From NCBI RefSeq assembly GCF_001510895.1, contig NZ_LPWA01000119.1, forward strand, positions 1 to 64,000: 64,000 nucleotides of DNA. The letters are read 5' to 3'. Position numbers and translations under genes: made by a program. Source of the stretch: Mesorhizobium loti (lineage in GTDB: Bacteria; Pseudomonadota; Alphaproteobacteria; Rhizobiales; Rhizobiaceae). Of this stretch, positions 34,711 to 43,439 are shown one piece after another (position 1 is the first letter of the stretch; the number at the start of each line of letters is the position of its first letter). The notes under the pieces were generated by a model. It was not told the origin of the DNA, made no database searches, and was given only the letters and a program-made list of their open reading frames with translations.

Positions 34711-35172
34711 ATGCCCGACCCCGCCGTGAAGCCTGAAAACATCCATGGGACCGCGGTCCTCATCGGCGAGCGCGGCGTCCTCATCACCGGGCCGTCCGGC
34801 GCCGGCAAGACGACACTGGCGCTGACGCTCATCGATCATTGCCGCGTCCGCGGGCTGTTTTCGCGGCTGATCAGCGACGACAGGTTGCTTGCCGCCGCGC
34901 ATCACGGGCGGCTGGTCTGCCGGGCGCCGGCCGCCATCGCGGGCCTTGCCGAAGTGCCGGGCTTCATGCCGTGCCGGCTGCCGTTCGAGCCGGGCGGCGT
35001 GATCGACCTCCACATCCGGCTGGTGCCGAAGGAAGAAATGGCGCGTTTCCAGGAAGAGATTAGCGAGCCGGTCGCGGGCTGCGCCGTGCCGCGCATCGAT
35101 CTTGCCGAGCGCAACGCCGCCACAGCCTTGCCGGCCGTGGTGGCGCGGCTGTCGATCCCACCTTTTTCATGA
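34711..35172 (+). CDS. hprK: HPr kinase/phosphorylase, short alphaproteobacterial form
   Basis: It phosphorylates a serine in HPr. This 153-residue form has only the C-terminal kinase core, without the N-terminal domain of the Firmicutes enzyme, as is usual in alphaproteobacteria. The P-loop is GPSGAGKT (27-34) and a conserved acidic patch follows in LISDDRLLA. It lies between chvG and the PTS genes. In this bacterial group the kinase is thought to connect the PTS to the ChvG-ChvI regulon. Confidence 0.9.
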   Translation: MPDPAVKPENIHGTAVLIGERGVLITGPSGAGKTTLALTLIDHCRVRGLFSRLISDDRLLAAAHHGRLVCRAPAAIAGLAEVPGFMPCRLPFEPGGVIDLHIRLVPKEEMARFQEEISEPVAGCAVPRIDLAERNAATALPAVVARLSIPPFS

Positions 35173-35335
35173 TCCGCTCCGGGTTTTTGCTGCAATGCGT
35201 CAAAATGGCCCGGGCCGTCGCAATTTTGGGCTTGTCAACCGGCCGTGCGTCGACAAGATAGCGCTCCCGCCGCCTGGAATGGTTGGCGAATATAAGATAC
35301 GCCTGTGAAGCGGCGATGACGGGAGCCACCAAAGA

Positions 35336-35737
35336 ATGATCGGACTCGTGCTCGTGACGCACGGTCAACTCGCCACCGAGTTCCGGCATGCCGTAGAACA
35401 TGTGGTGGGGCCACAGGACAGTTTCGAGACCGTGGCGATCGGCGCCGACGACGATATGGAGAAGCGCCGGGCCGACATTGTCGACGCGGTGGCGCGCGTC
35501 GATTCCGGGGCCGGCGTCATCGTGCTCACCGACATGTTCGGCGGCACGCCGTCCAACCTTGCCATTTCGGTGATGGAATCGGGCCGCACCGAGGTGATCG
35601 CCGGCATGAACCTGCCGATGCTGATCAAGCTCTCCTCGGTCCGCAAGGGCGACAATATGGCCGTCGCGCTCGACGAGGCGCAGGCAGCGGGCCGCAAATA
35701 CATCAACGTCGCCAGCCAGCTCCTGAGCAGCAAATGA
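35336..35737 (+). CDS. PTS EIIA component, mannose type
   Basis: This is a phosphocarrier of 133 residues with the active His9 in LVLVTHGQLA and the conserved VIVLTDMFGGTPSNLA. No EIIB or EIIC is encoded nearby, so it probably signals rather than transports. Its stop overlaps the HPr start (ATGA). A 163-base gap separates it from hprK. Confidence 0.92.
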   Translation: MIGLVLVTHGQLATEFRHAVEHVVGPQDSFETVAIGADDDMEKRRADIVDAVARVDSGAGVIVLTDMFGGTPSNLAISVMESGRTEVIAGMNLPMLIKLSSVRKGDNMAVALDEAQAAGRKYINVASQLLSSK

Positions 35738-36030
35738 ACGACCAGGCGCCGGAAAGGGACGAGGTGGTGCGGGAGTTGCCGATCGTCAACCAGCGCGGCC
35801 TGCATGCCCGCGCCTCGGCCAAATTCGTCCAGGTCGCCAGTGGCTTCGATGCCACCATCCATGTCGAGAAGGACGGCGTGAAGGTCGGCGGCACCTCGAT
35901 CATGGGTCTCATGATGCTGGCGGCAAGCCCCGGTTACTCCATCCGCGTCACCGCCACAGGCCCGGACGCTGCGCCGGCCATGGACGCGCTGGAGCAACTG
36001 GTCGCCTCGCGCTTCGGCGAAGAAATCTGA
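35734..36030 (+). CDS. ptsH: HPr phosphocarrier protein
   Basis: This is a small PTS protein of 98 residues. The EI-dependent phosphorylation site is His24 in NQRGLHARASAKFV, and the HprK-dependent serine is Ser55 in KVGGTSIMGLMML. Together with the EIIA and hprK it makes the incomplete PTS typical of alphaproteobacteria. EI itself is not in this window. ptsO/npr would be equally valid names. Confidence 0.92.
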   Translation: MNDQAPERDEVVRELPIVNQRGLHARASAKFVQVASGFDATIHVEKDGVKVGGTSIMGLMMLAASPGYSIRVTATGPDAAPAMDALEQLVASRFGEEI

Positions 36031-36184
36031 CGATGTGAGGGAGAAGCTCGGGACTAACCGGGCCGGAACACGCGTTGTCCTTGGAGTGGGGCAGGAAACG
36101 CCCACGATAGAGCAAGCCTCGCCGCAGGTCGCCTAAGGAAGCGACAACGTGAAGGCATGGCGCTCTCTAAATCGGAGAAATCCA

Positions 36185-36673
36185 ATGGCACTCTCTGGAA
36201 ACGTCGCGTTTGCGGCGACGATGGCACTTGGCTTGTGGTCGACCGCAGCGTCGGCGGCGACAGTGGTAAATGTCCAGCTTTGGGACCAAGGCGCGGGCAT
36301 GGTGATGAGGACCGGCATGGCCTACCAGGCTCCGGGCCTCGATCTGTCAAAAGCGACGATGGGAGTGAGAGCGTCGCGCCCCAGCGTCCCGGCGGGCGTC
36401 ATATCGTTCAAAGTCACCAACACCTCGAAGAAGACGGTCCATGAGATGATCGTCCTGCATCTAAAGGATCCGGCACAACCGCTTCCCTATGTCGGGAGCG
36501 ACGCCAAGGTGGACGAAAGCAAGGCCGACGACAGGGGGGAGGTTCCCGATCTCGACCCGGGCAAATCGGGCACGCTGACCGTCACCCTGGAGCCGGGCAG
36601 TTATCTGTTGATCTGCAATCAGCCGAAACACTTCGCCAGCGGCATGTGGGCCCTGTTTGAAGTCACCAAGTAG
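36185..36673 (+). CDS. exported cupredoxin-like copper protein
   Basis: This is a predicted periplasmic blue-copper-type protein of 162 residues with a signal peptide (residues 1-25, ending TAASAA). A complete type I copper ligand set can be read: His86 (TVHEMIVLH), Cys144, His149 and Met154 (LLICNQPKHFASGMW, the Cys-x4-His-x4-Met loop). It could carry electrons or bind copper. The start at 36185 has GGAG upstream. No partner genes are adjacent. Confidence 0.82.
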   Translation: MALSGNVAFAATMALGLWSTAASAATVVNVQLWDQGAGMVMRTGMAYQAPGLDLSKATMGVRASRPSVPAGVISFKVTNTSKKTVHEMIVLHLKDPAQPLPYVGSDAKVDESKADDRGEVPDLDPGKSGTLTVTLEPGSYLLICNQPKHFASGMWALFEVTK

Positions 36674-36851
36674 GCAACAAGGGTTGGCCTCTGCGCGTCG
36701 CGTGCCAGCCTGGACCTGGCGAAATCCCGGTCCGCACCTTGCCGCAGCAGTCATGTTCACATGACCCAAGATCGCGGGTCGGTCGCGAGGCTGAGGGGGC
36801 ACGTGAAGCGCGTGTCTTTTTCATCGCTCATGAGCAGGACCTTGTTCAAAT

Positions 36852-36896
36852 GCATGTCTTTGTCCCAAAGCCGCCGGGCGCTTTTGGGCTACATGC
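36852..36896. repeat. type A palindromic element upstream of ahcY
   Basis: GCATGTC (36852-36858) and the imperfect TACATGC (36890-36896) flank a core of CCAAAGCCGCCGGGCGCTTT. It lies in the 372-base gap (36674-37045) between the cupredoxin gene and ahcY. Apart from this repeat and the SahR-like dyad, the gap shows only a GTCATG/CATGAC dyad near 36750. Confidence 0.7.
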
Positions 36897-36918
36897 CAAG
36901 TCTGGAAGACATGCGCGC

Positions 36919-36934
36919 ATAAAGATTTCTTTAT
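36919..36934. promoter_or_regulatory. SahR-like operator upstream of ahcY
   Basis: ATAAAGATTTCTTTAT has perfect 7-base half sites (ATAAAGA / TCTTTAT) around two bases. It resembles, from memory, the reported motif of SahR, an ArsR-family sensor of S-adenosylhomocysteine that represses ahcY in many proteobacteria. It lies about 110 bases before the ahcY start. Confidence 0.65.
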
Positions 36935-37045
36935 ATCCCATTGTCGTTTTGCGGCTGATCTGCTAGTCAGGCCGCCATTCCGCGCCCCTCCACGCGCCGT
37001 CCCGGCGCCGGCGCGCTTTTGAGACAATCACACCGGAGCACTGCC

Positions 37046-38446
37046 ATGACGGGTAGCAAGGACTATGTGGTCGCCGACATCTCGCTTGCCGGCTGGGGCC
37101 GCAAGGAGATCGAGATCGCCGAAACCGAAATGCCGGGCCTGATGGCCTGCCGCGAGGAGTTCGGCGACAAGAAGCCGTTGAAGGGCGCGCGCATCACCGG
37201 CTCGCTGCATATGACGATCCAGACGGCGGTGCTGATCGAGACGCTGAAGGCGCTCGGCGCCGATATCCGCTGGGCCTCCTGCAACATCTTCTCGACCCAG
37301 GACCACGCCGCGGCGGCGATCGCCGAGGCCGGCATTCCGGTGTTCGCCATCAAGGGCGAGTCGCTGGAAGACTATTGGGATTACACCGACCGGATCTTCC
37401 AGTGGGCCGACGGCGGCACCTCCAACATGATCCTCGACGATGGCGGCGACGCCACCATGTATATCCTGCTCGGCGCGCGCGCCGAGGCCGGCGAGGACGT
37501 GCTGTCCAATCCCGGCAGCGAGGAGGAAGAGATCCTGTTCGCCCAGATCAAGAAGCGCATGAAGGCTTCGCCGGGCTTCTTCGCCAAGCAGAGGGAAGCG
37601 ATCCGCGGCGTCACCGAGGAGACGACCACCGGCGTCAACCGTCTCTACCAGCTGCAGAAGAAGGGCCTGCTGCCCTTCCCGGCGATCAACGTCAACGATT
37701 CCGTCACCAAGTCGAAGTTCGACAACAAATACGGCTGCAAGGAATCGCTGGTCGACGGCATCCGCCGCGGCACCGATACCATGATGGCCGGCAAGGTCGC
37801 GGTGGTCTGCGGCTATGGCGACGTCGGCAAGGGCTCGTCGGCCTCGCTGCGCGGCGCCGGCGCCCGCGTCAAGGTGACCGAGGTCGACCCGATCTGCGCC
37901 CTGCAGGCGGCGATGGACGGCTTCGAGGTGGTCACGCTGGAGGACGCAGCCCCCACCGCCGATATCGTCATCACCACGACCGGCAACAAGGACGTCGTCA
38001 CGCTCGACCATATGCGGGCGATGAAGGACATGGTGATTGTCGGCAACATCGGCCACTTCGACAACGAGATCCAGGTGGCGTCGCTGCGCAACCTGAAATG
38101 GACCAACGTCAAGCCGCAGGTCGACATGATCACCTTCCCGGACGGCAAGCGGATGATCCTTCTGTCCGAGGGACGGCTGCTCAACCTCGGCAACGCAACC
38201 GGTCATCCGAGCTTCGTCATGTCGGCCTCGTTCACCAACCAGGTGCTGGCGCAGATCGAGCTCTTCACCAAGCACGGCCAGTACCAGAACCAGGTCTATG
38301 TGCTGCCCAAGCACCTCGACGAGAAGGTGGCGCGGCTGCATCTTGACAAGCTTGGCGCCAAGCTCACCGAGCTGTCGGGTGAACAGGCCGCCTATATCGG
38401 CGTGACGCCGCAGGGTCCGTACAAGCCGGAACACTACCGCTATTAA
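37046..38446 (+). CDS. ahcY: S-adenosylhomocysteine hydrolase
   Basis: It splits S-adenosylhomocysteine into adenosine and homocysteine, keeping methyl transfer going. It is 466 residues, with tightly bound NAD. Seen motifs are SLHMTIQTAVLIETL, SCNIFSTQDHAAAAI, the NAD loop VVCGYGDVGKGSSASL and the C-terminal KPEHYRY with the conserved Lys and Tyr. The start at 37046 drops nine upstream codons. A SahR-like dyad lies upstream and a strong terminator follows the gene. Confidence 0.97.
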   Translation: MTGSKDYVVADISLAGWGRKEIEIAETEMPGLMACREEFGDKKPLKGARITGSLHMTIQTAVLIETLKALGADIRWASCNIFSTQDHAAAAIAEAGIPVFAIKGESLEDYWDYTDRIFQWADGGTSNMILDDGGDATMYILLGARAEAGEDVLSNPGSEEEEILFAQIKKRMKASPGFFAKQREAIRGVTEETTTGVNRLYQLQKKGLLPFPAINVNDSVTKSKFDNKYGCKESLVDGIRRGTDTMMAGKVAVVCGYGDVGKGSSASLRGAGARVKVTEVDPICALQAAMDGFEVVTLEDAAPTADIVITTTGNKDVVTLDHMRAMKDMVIVGNIGHFDNEIQVASLRNLKWTNVKPQVDMITFPDGKRMILLSEGRLLNLGNATGHPSFVMSASFTNQVLAQIELFTKHGQYQNQVYVLPKHLDEKVARLHLDKLGAKLTELSGEQAAYIGVTPQGPYKPEHYRY

Positions 38447-38473
38447 CCAAAGCGAAAATATCTACAATATATT

Positions 38474-38512
38474 GAAGCCGGGTGTTGACTTTCCACTCGG
38501 CTTCATTTTTTG
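38474..38512 (+). terminator. intrinsic terminator of ahcY
   Basis: GAAGCCG (38474-38480) and CGGCTTC (38498-38504) form a stem followed by ATTTTTTG. It lies 28 bases after the ahcY stop. Confidence 0.85.
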
Positions 38513-38634
38513 CGCCTATGATTCTTCACGCCGATTCCGGCAGGCGTTATTGTTGTGATTCGCGGTCCGGGGACAGTTGGGCCGGGGACGCATTCAGGGC
38601 GGTCTTGCATTCAAGCGGCGAAGAGGACCAAGAC

Positions 38635-41202
38635 ATGCCGGGGGATAACCCGCCACGCGCGGGAAAGGCCGTTTCCGGCGGCCACGAGGATTCGATCGGT
38701 ACCGGCTCCGCCGCGTCAGGCGGCGGTTTTCTGTGGCGCGCCGGCGCTCGCCTCGGCGCGCTTCTTTCCGCCTCCGCACTTTCGGGCCCGTTGCTTGGCC
38801 TTGCGGCGCATGCCGACACCGGCATCGCGCAGAGGGCGGCCCCGGCGGTCAGCACGGTCGAGGTCATGCAGCTTGCCATGTTCGTCGGCGTCATGGGCGC
38901 GGCCCTTGTCTCGGCCATCTTCCTGATCCGCGAGCGGGCTCGCACTTCGGCGCAAAATACCGAGCTTAGAGCCCGGATCGCCGACGTGAACGCGGCCCTG
39001 CAGCGGTCCGAGGCCCTGCTCAATTTGCGCGACCAGCGCGTCGTCGTCTGGTCGTCGGAGAACAAGAAGCCCGAGCTGATCGGCAGCCTGCCGCTCGAAA
39101 GCGGGGCGCCGGACGAGAGGTCCGCTTTCCTCGCTTTCGGCCGCTGGCTGATGCCGCGCTCGGCCGCGGCGCTCGAGAACGCCATAGCTGCGCTGCGCGA
39201 CAGGGCGAAGGCCTTCGACCTCGTCATCGAGACGCAGGCGGGCATGCCGCTGGAAGTGCATGGCCGCAAGAGCGCCGCGCATGTGCTGGTTCGCTTCATC
39301 TCGCTGTCGGAAACGCTGCGCAGCCAGGCCCGGCTGAAGGTCGAAAACCAGCGGCTCAGCGCCGACTACGACACCATGCTCGGCCTGCTCGACGCGCTGA
39401 AGATGCCGACATGGCTGCGCTCGGCCGACGGGCGGCTGAGTTGGGTCAACCGCGCCTATGCCGAGGCGGTGGAAGCGGAAAGCGCCGAGGCGGCCGTGCG
39501 CGAAGCGAAGGAGTTCCTCGGCGGCCAGGCGCGTGAGCAGATCGCCGAGCAGCACAAGTCCCGCCCCGTTTTCGAGCAAACGCTGTCGACGGTGATCGAG
39601 GGCGATCGCCGCATGTTTTCGGTCACCGACTTCGCCAACGCCGACAGCTCGGCGGGATTGGCCTGCGACATCAGTGCCATCGAGACGATCCGCGCCGAAT
39701 ATGAGCGGACCGTGCGCAGCCATGCCGACACGCTCGACCAGCTCAACACGGCTGTGGCGATCTTCGACACCGACGAGAAGCTGCGCTTCTTCAACCAGGC
39801 ATTCCAGAAGCTGTGGGGCCTCGACAGCGGTTTCCTGCACAGCGCGCCCGACAACGCCTTGCTGCTCGACCGGCTGCGCAGCGAAGGCAAGATCGCCGAG
39901 CAGCCCGAATGGCGGCGCTGGAAGGAGAACCTGCTCGGCGCCTATCGCGCCGTCGAATCGCAGGAACATTGGTGGCACCTGCCGGACGGCAAGACGATCC
40001 GTGTGGTGGCCAATCCGCAGCCCAAGGGCGGCGTGACCTGGGTGTTCGAGAACCTGACCGAGAAGATCGATCTCGAAAGCCGGTATCAGACCGCCGTGCG
40101 CGTGCAAGGCGAGACGCTGGACAATCTGGCGGAAGGCGTGGCGGTGTTCGGGCCGGACGGACGGCTTCGCCTGTCCAACCCGGCCTTCGTCACCCTGTGG
40201 GGGCTGCAGGCGGAGGCGATCAAGCCCAACGTCCATGTCTCGGCGATCCGTGACCTTTGCGACCAGCGCGCCGCCGACAGCCCGTGGGGCGGCTTCGTCG
40301 CCGCCATCACCGGCTTCGACGACGAGCGCCGCGACCGCCGCGGGCAGACCGAACTGGTCAATGGCACGGTGCTGAGCTATGCCGTGATCCACCTGCCCAA
40401 CGGCCAGGTGATGATGACTTTCGTCGACGTCACCGATACCGTCAATGTCGAGCGGGCGCTGAAGGACAGGAACGAGGCGCTGGAGAAGTCCGACCAGTTG
40501 AAGAACGAGTTCGTGCAGCATGTCTCCTACGAATTGCGCTCGCCGCTGACCAACATCATCGGCTTCACCGAGCTGTTGTCGCTGCCCGCCACCGGGCCGC
40601 TGACGCCGAAGCAGCGCGAATATGTCGAGCATGTCGGCTCCTCGTCCTCGGTGCTGCTTACCATCGTCAACGACATACTGGACCTGGCGACGGTCGATGC
40701 CGGCATCATGCAGCTCGATATTTCGGAGATGAGCATCGACAGGACCATAGCGGCGGCCGCCGAGCTGGTCGCCGACCGGCTGGAGGAGCATCAGATCAAG
40801 CTCAGGGTCGACGCGACGGCGGCGCCAAAGAGCTTCCATGGCGACGAGATCCGTGTCCGCCAAATCCTCTACAATCTGTTGAGCAACGCCGCGAACTATG
40901 CGCCGGAGGCGAGCACGATCACGCTCACCTGTCGCCGGATGGCCGAGGGCGTCCAATTCTCCGTCCACGACGACGGACCCGGCATGCCGCCGGACGTGCT
41001 GGAATCGGTCTTCCGCCGCTTCGAGCCGCGCGCCAATGGCGGCCGCCGGCGCGGCGCCGGGCTCGGGCTGTCGATCGTCAAGAGCTTCGTCGAATTGCAT
41101 GGCGGAACGGTGCGCATTGAAACCGGCCTGGACAGGGGCACGACGGTCATCTGCACTTTCCCCGACACGCCTTCCGGCGGCATCCGCGAAGCGGCCGAGT
41201 AA
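38635..41202 (+). CDS. PAS-domain sensor histidine kinase
   Basis: This is a membrane-associated kinase of 855 residues. A hydrophobic segment lies near residues 75-97 (LAMFVGVMGAALVSAIFLI), followed by a coiled coil. Three PAS-like domains begin near residues 250, 360 and 485. The H-box is FVQHVSYELRSPLTNIIGF (near 625), with N box RQILYNLLSNAANY, G1 DDGPGMP and G2 GLGLSIVKSF. No response regulator is adjacent. The start at 38635 has AGAGGA upstream; the longer frame upstream overlaps the ahcY terminator region. The signal is unknown. Confidence 0.88.
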   Translation: MPGDNPPRAGKAVSGGHEDSIGTGSAASGGGFLWRAGARLGALLSASALSGPLLGLAAHADTGIAQRAAPAVSTVEVMQLAMFVGVMGAALVSAIFLIRERARTSAQNTELRARIADVNAALQRSEALLNLRDQRVVVWSSENKKPELIGSLPLESGAPDERSAFLAFGRWLMPRSAAALENAIAALRDRAKAFDLVIETQAGMPLEVHGRKSAAHVLVRFISLSETLRSQARLKVENQRLSADYDTMLGLLDALKMPTWLRSADGRLSWVNRAYAEAVEAESAEAAVREAKEFLGGQAREQIAEQHKSRPVFEQTLSTVIEGDRRMFSVTDFANADSSAGLACDISAIETIRAEYERTVRSHADTLDQLNTAVAIFDTDEKLRFFNQAFQKLWGLDSGFLHSAPDNALLLDRLRSEGKIAEQPEWRRWKENLLGAYRAVESQEHWWHLPDGKTIRVVANPQPKGGVTWVFENLTEKIDLESRYQTAVRVQGETLDNLAEGVAVFGPDGRLRLSNPAFVTLWGLQAEAIKPNVHVSAIRDLCDQRAADSPWGGFVAAITGFDDERRDRRGQTELVNGTVLSYAVIHLPNGQVMMTFVDVTDTVNVERALKDRNEALEKSDQLKNEFVQHVSYELRSPLTNIIGFTELLSLPATGPLTPKQREYVEHVGSSSSVLLTIVNDILDLATVDAGIMQLDISEMSIDRTIAAAAELVADRLEEHQIKLRVDATAAPKSFHGDEIRVRQILYNLLSNAANYAPEASTITLTCRRMAEGVQFSVHDDGPGMPPDVLESVFRRFEPRANGGRRRGAGLGLSIVKSFVELHGGTVRIETGLDRGTTVICTFPDTPSGGIREAAE

Positions 41203-41208
41203 CGCGCT

Positions 41209-42720
41209 TTGGCAGAGACGGTATTGGAACGTTTTCTCGCCGACGAGGCGGCGACGGCAAGGCTTGGCGAAGACCTTGCCATGGCTGTGCGCCCCGGCGA
41301 TACGATCGCGCTGAAAGGCGACCTCGGCGCCGGCAAGTCGACGCTGGCCCGTGCCCTGATCCGGGCACTTGCCGACGATGCCGGTCTCGAAGTGCCGAGC
41401 CCGACCTTCACGCTGGTGCAGAGCTACGAGACACGGATACCGGTCCACCATTTCGATCTCTACCGCCTCTCCTCGCCGGACGAGCTCGACGAGCTCGGCC
41501 TCGACGACGCGCTGGCGCAAGGCGCGGCGCTCATCGAATGGCCGGAACGGGCCGGAGACCGGTTGCCGGCAAATGCGCTTTGGGTCGAGTTGGCCGAGCA
41601 GGGCGCGGGCCGATCGGCAAGGATCTCGGGACAAGGCTCCTCGTTCGAGCGTGTGGCGCGCTCGCTCGCGATGCGCGCGTTTCTGGCCTCCGGCGGATGG
41701 GGTGAGGCGAGCCGCCGTCATTTCGTCGGCGATGCCTCTGCCCGCTCCTACGAGATCGTCTCGCTTCCCGGCCGGGCGCCGCGGGTGCTGATGAATTCGC
41801 CGCGCCTGGTGCTCGGTCCGCCGGTGCGCGACGGCAAGCCGTACGCGGTGATCGCCCACACGGCGCAATCCGTCGCCGCCTTCGTCGCCATCGACCGGGC
41901 GCTGCTTGCCGCCGGCGTCAGCGTGCCGGTGATCCATGCCCAGGATCTCGACCAGGGCTTTTTGCTGCTCGAACATCTCGGCTCGGACGGATTTTTGGGC
42001 AGTGACGGCCAGCCGATCGCCGAGCGTTACGAGGCGGCGGCTGAGCTGCTCGCCATGATGCATGGCAAGGTCTGGCCAAACCCCATGGAGGCAGCGCCGG
42101 GCGTGGTCCACGGCGTGCCGCCCTTCGACCGCGACGCCATGCTGATCGAGGCCGACCTTTTGGTCGACTGGTATGTACCTTGGATTACGGGCAAGCCGTC
42201 GAACGATGAATTGCGAGCCGGCTATCACAAGGAATGGAACGCCTTGCTCGACCGGCTTGCGGGCAGCGAATACACGCTGATGCTGCGCGACTTCCATTCG
42301 CCCAACATCATCTGGCGCGGCGAGCGTTCCGGGCTCGACCGGCTCGGCATCGTCGACGTCCAGGACGCGCTGATCGGCCCCGCGGCCTATGACGTCGCCT
42401 CGCTCGCCATGGATGCGCGCGTCACCGTCTCGCCCGAGATCGAGCGGCGGATGGTCGAAGCCTATGTCACCGCGCGGCGCGCCGCGGGCGCCTTCGACGA
42501 GGTCGGTTTCGCCGAGGCCTATGCGATCATGGCCGCGCAGCGCAATTCCAAGATCCTCGGCATCTTCGTTCGGCTCGAAAAGCGCGACGGCAAGCCTTAC
42601 TATCTGAAACACCTGCCGCGCATCCGCGACTATCTGAGGCGGGCGCTGGCGCATCCGGCGCTTGCCAGCCTGAAGGAGTTTTATATGGCCCACGGCCTAC
42701 TGGAGGAACGCTCGCCATGA
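41209..42720 (+). CDS. tsaE: TsaE fused to an AmgK-like phosphotransferase
   Basis: This is a two-domain protein of 503 residues. The N-terminal 150 residues are TsaE, the ATPase needed for threonylcarbamoyladenosine (t6A37) in tRNA, with P-loop GDLGAGKST (37-45), PSPTFTLVQSYE and HHFDLYRL. From about residue 165 an aminoglycoside-phosphotransferase-fold kinase follows, with the catalytic loop MLRDFHSPNIIW and IVDVQDALIGP. That domain resembles AmgK, which phosphorylates the anomeric carbon of MurNAc/GlcNAc. The start is a TTG. The gene overlaps the MurU-like gene by ATGA, which supports the AmgK reading. The fusion is common in Hyphomicrobiales. Confidence 0.92.
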   Translation: MAETVLERFLADEAATARLGEDLAMAVRPGDTIALKGDLGAGKSTLARALIRALADDAGLEVPSPTFTLVQSYETRIPVHHFDLYRLSSPDELDELGLDDALAQGAALIEWPERAGDRLPANALWVELAEQGAGRSARISGQGSSFERVARSLAMRAFLASGGWGEASRRHFVGDASARSYEIVSLPGRAPRVLMNSPRLVLGPPVRDGKPYAVIAHTAQSVAAFVAIDRALLAAGVSVPVIHAQDLDQGFLLLEHLGSDGFLGSDGQPIAERYEAAAELLAMMHGKVWPNPMEAAPGVVHGVPPFDRDAMLIEADLLVDWYVPWITGKPSNDELRAGYHKEWNALLDRLAGSEYTLMLRDFHSPNIIWRGERSGLDRLGIVDVQDALIGPAAYDVASLAMDARVTVSPEIERRMVEAYVTARRAAGAFDEVGFAEAYAIMAAQRNSKILGIFVRLEKRDGKPYYLKHLPRIRDYLRRALAHPALASLKEFYMAHGLLEERSP

Positions 42721-43439
42721 AGCCGAAGACCGCCATGGTGCTTGCCGCCGGCCTCGGCAAGCGCATGCGGCCGATCACCGACACGATGCCGAAGCCGCTG
42801 GTCAAGATCGCCGGCAAGACCTTGCTCGACTGGGGACTGGACAGCCTGGAAGCGGCCGGCGTCACCAGGGCCGTCGTCAACGTCCACTATCTGCCGGAGC
42901 AGATCATCGCCCATGTCGCCGGCCGCCGGGCGCCGAAGATCGTCATTTCCGACGAACGCGAAGCGCTGCTGGAATCGGCGGGCGGCATCGTCAAGGCGCT
43001 GCCGCTCTTGGGCGGCGAGCCCTTCTACATCATCAATGCCGATACCTTCTGGATCGACAACGGTGAACCCAGCCTCGAGCGGCTTTCCCTTGCATGGGAC
43101 GCTGCCAGAATGGATATTCTGCTGATGCTCACCGATCTCGACTCAGCGACTGGACACTGCGTCGGCACCGACTTCCTGGTGGCGTCGGACGGCACCCTGC
43201 GACGCTCGAAGGCCGATCCCGCCGGCCTGATCTATGCCGGCGCCGCGATCATCCATCCGCGCATCTTCAAGGACGCCCCGGCGGGCTCGCATTCGCTCAA
43301 CGTCTATTTCGACAAGGCGATCGCCGCCGGCCGCCTGTTCGGGATGGCGATGAGGGGCCGCTGGATCACCGTCGGCACGCCCGATGCCATTCCGGCCGCC
43401 GAAGCGGCGGTCGCCAGCGCTCTAGCGAAAGCGGTATGA
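42717..43439 (+). CDS. murU: MurU-like sugar-phosphate nucleotidyltransferase
   Basis: This is a nucleotidyltransferase of 240 residues with the signature AAGLGKRMRPITDTMPKPLV (10-29) and the metal-site patch INADTFWIDN. With AmgK, MurU converts recycled MurNAc to UDP-MurNAc, bypassing de novo synthesis and the step blocked by fosfomycin. Context (four-base overlap with the kinase fusion) favours this role over a glucose- or mannose-1-phosphate enzyme. Its stop overlaps the addB start. Confidence 0.8.
   Translation: MKPKTAMVLAAGLGKRMRPITDTMPKPLVKIAGKTLLDWGLDSLEAAGVTRAVVNVHYLPEQIIAHVAGRRAPKIVISDEREALLESAGGIVKALPLLGGEPFYIINADTFWIDNGEPSLERLSLAWDAARMDILLMLTDLDSATGHCVGTDFLVASDGTLRRSKADPAGLIYAGAAIIHPRIFKDAPAGSHSLNVYFDKAIAAGRLFGMAMRGRWITVGTPDAIPAAEAAVASALAKAV

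Noticed and set aside
36031..36184. Riboswitch or small RNA before the cupredoxin gene
   Set aside because: I could not find a convincing fold or known motif in these 154 bases.
41147..41368. Additional short ORFs around the tsaE start
   Set aside because: They lie antisense to, or out of frame with, the TsaE P-loop region and show no similarity to known families.
38716..42693. 1325-codon open frame on the minus strand
   Set aside because: It runs antisense to the histidine kinase and tsaE genes, whose motifs are clear. Long antisense frames are expected in such GC-rich DNA.
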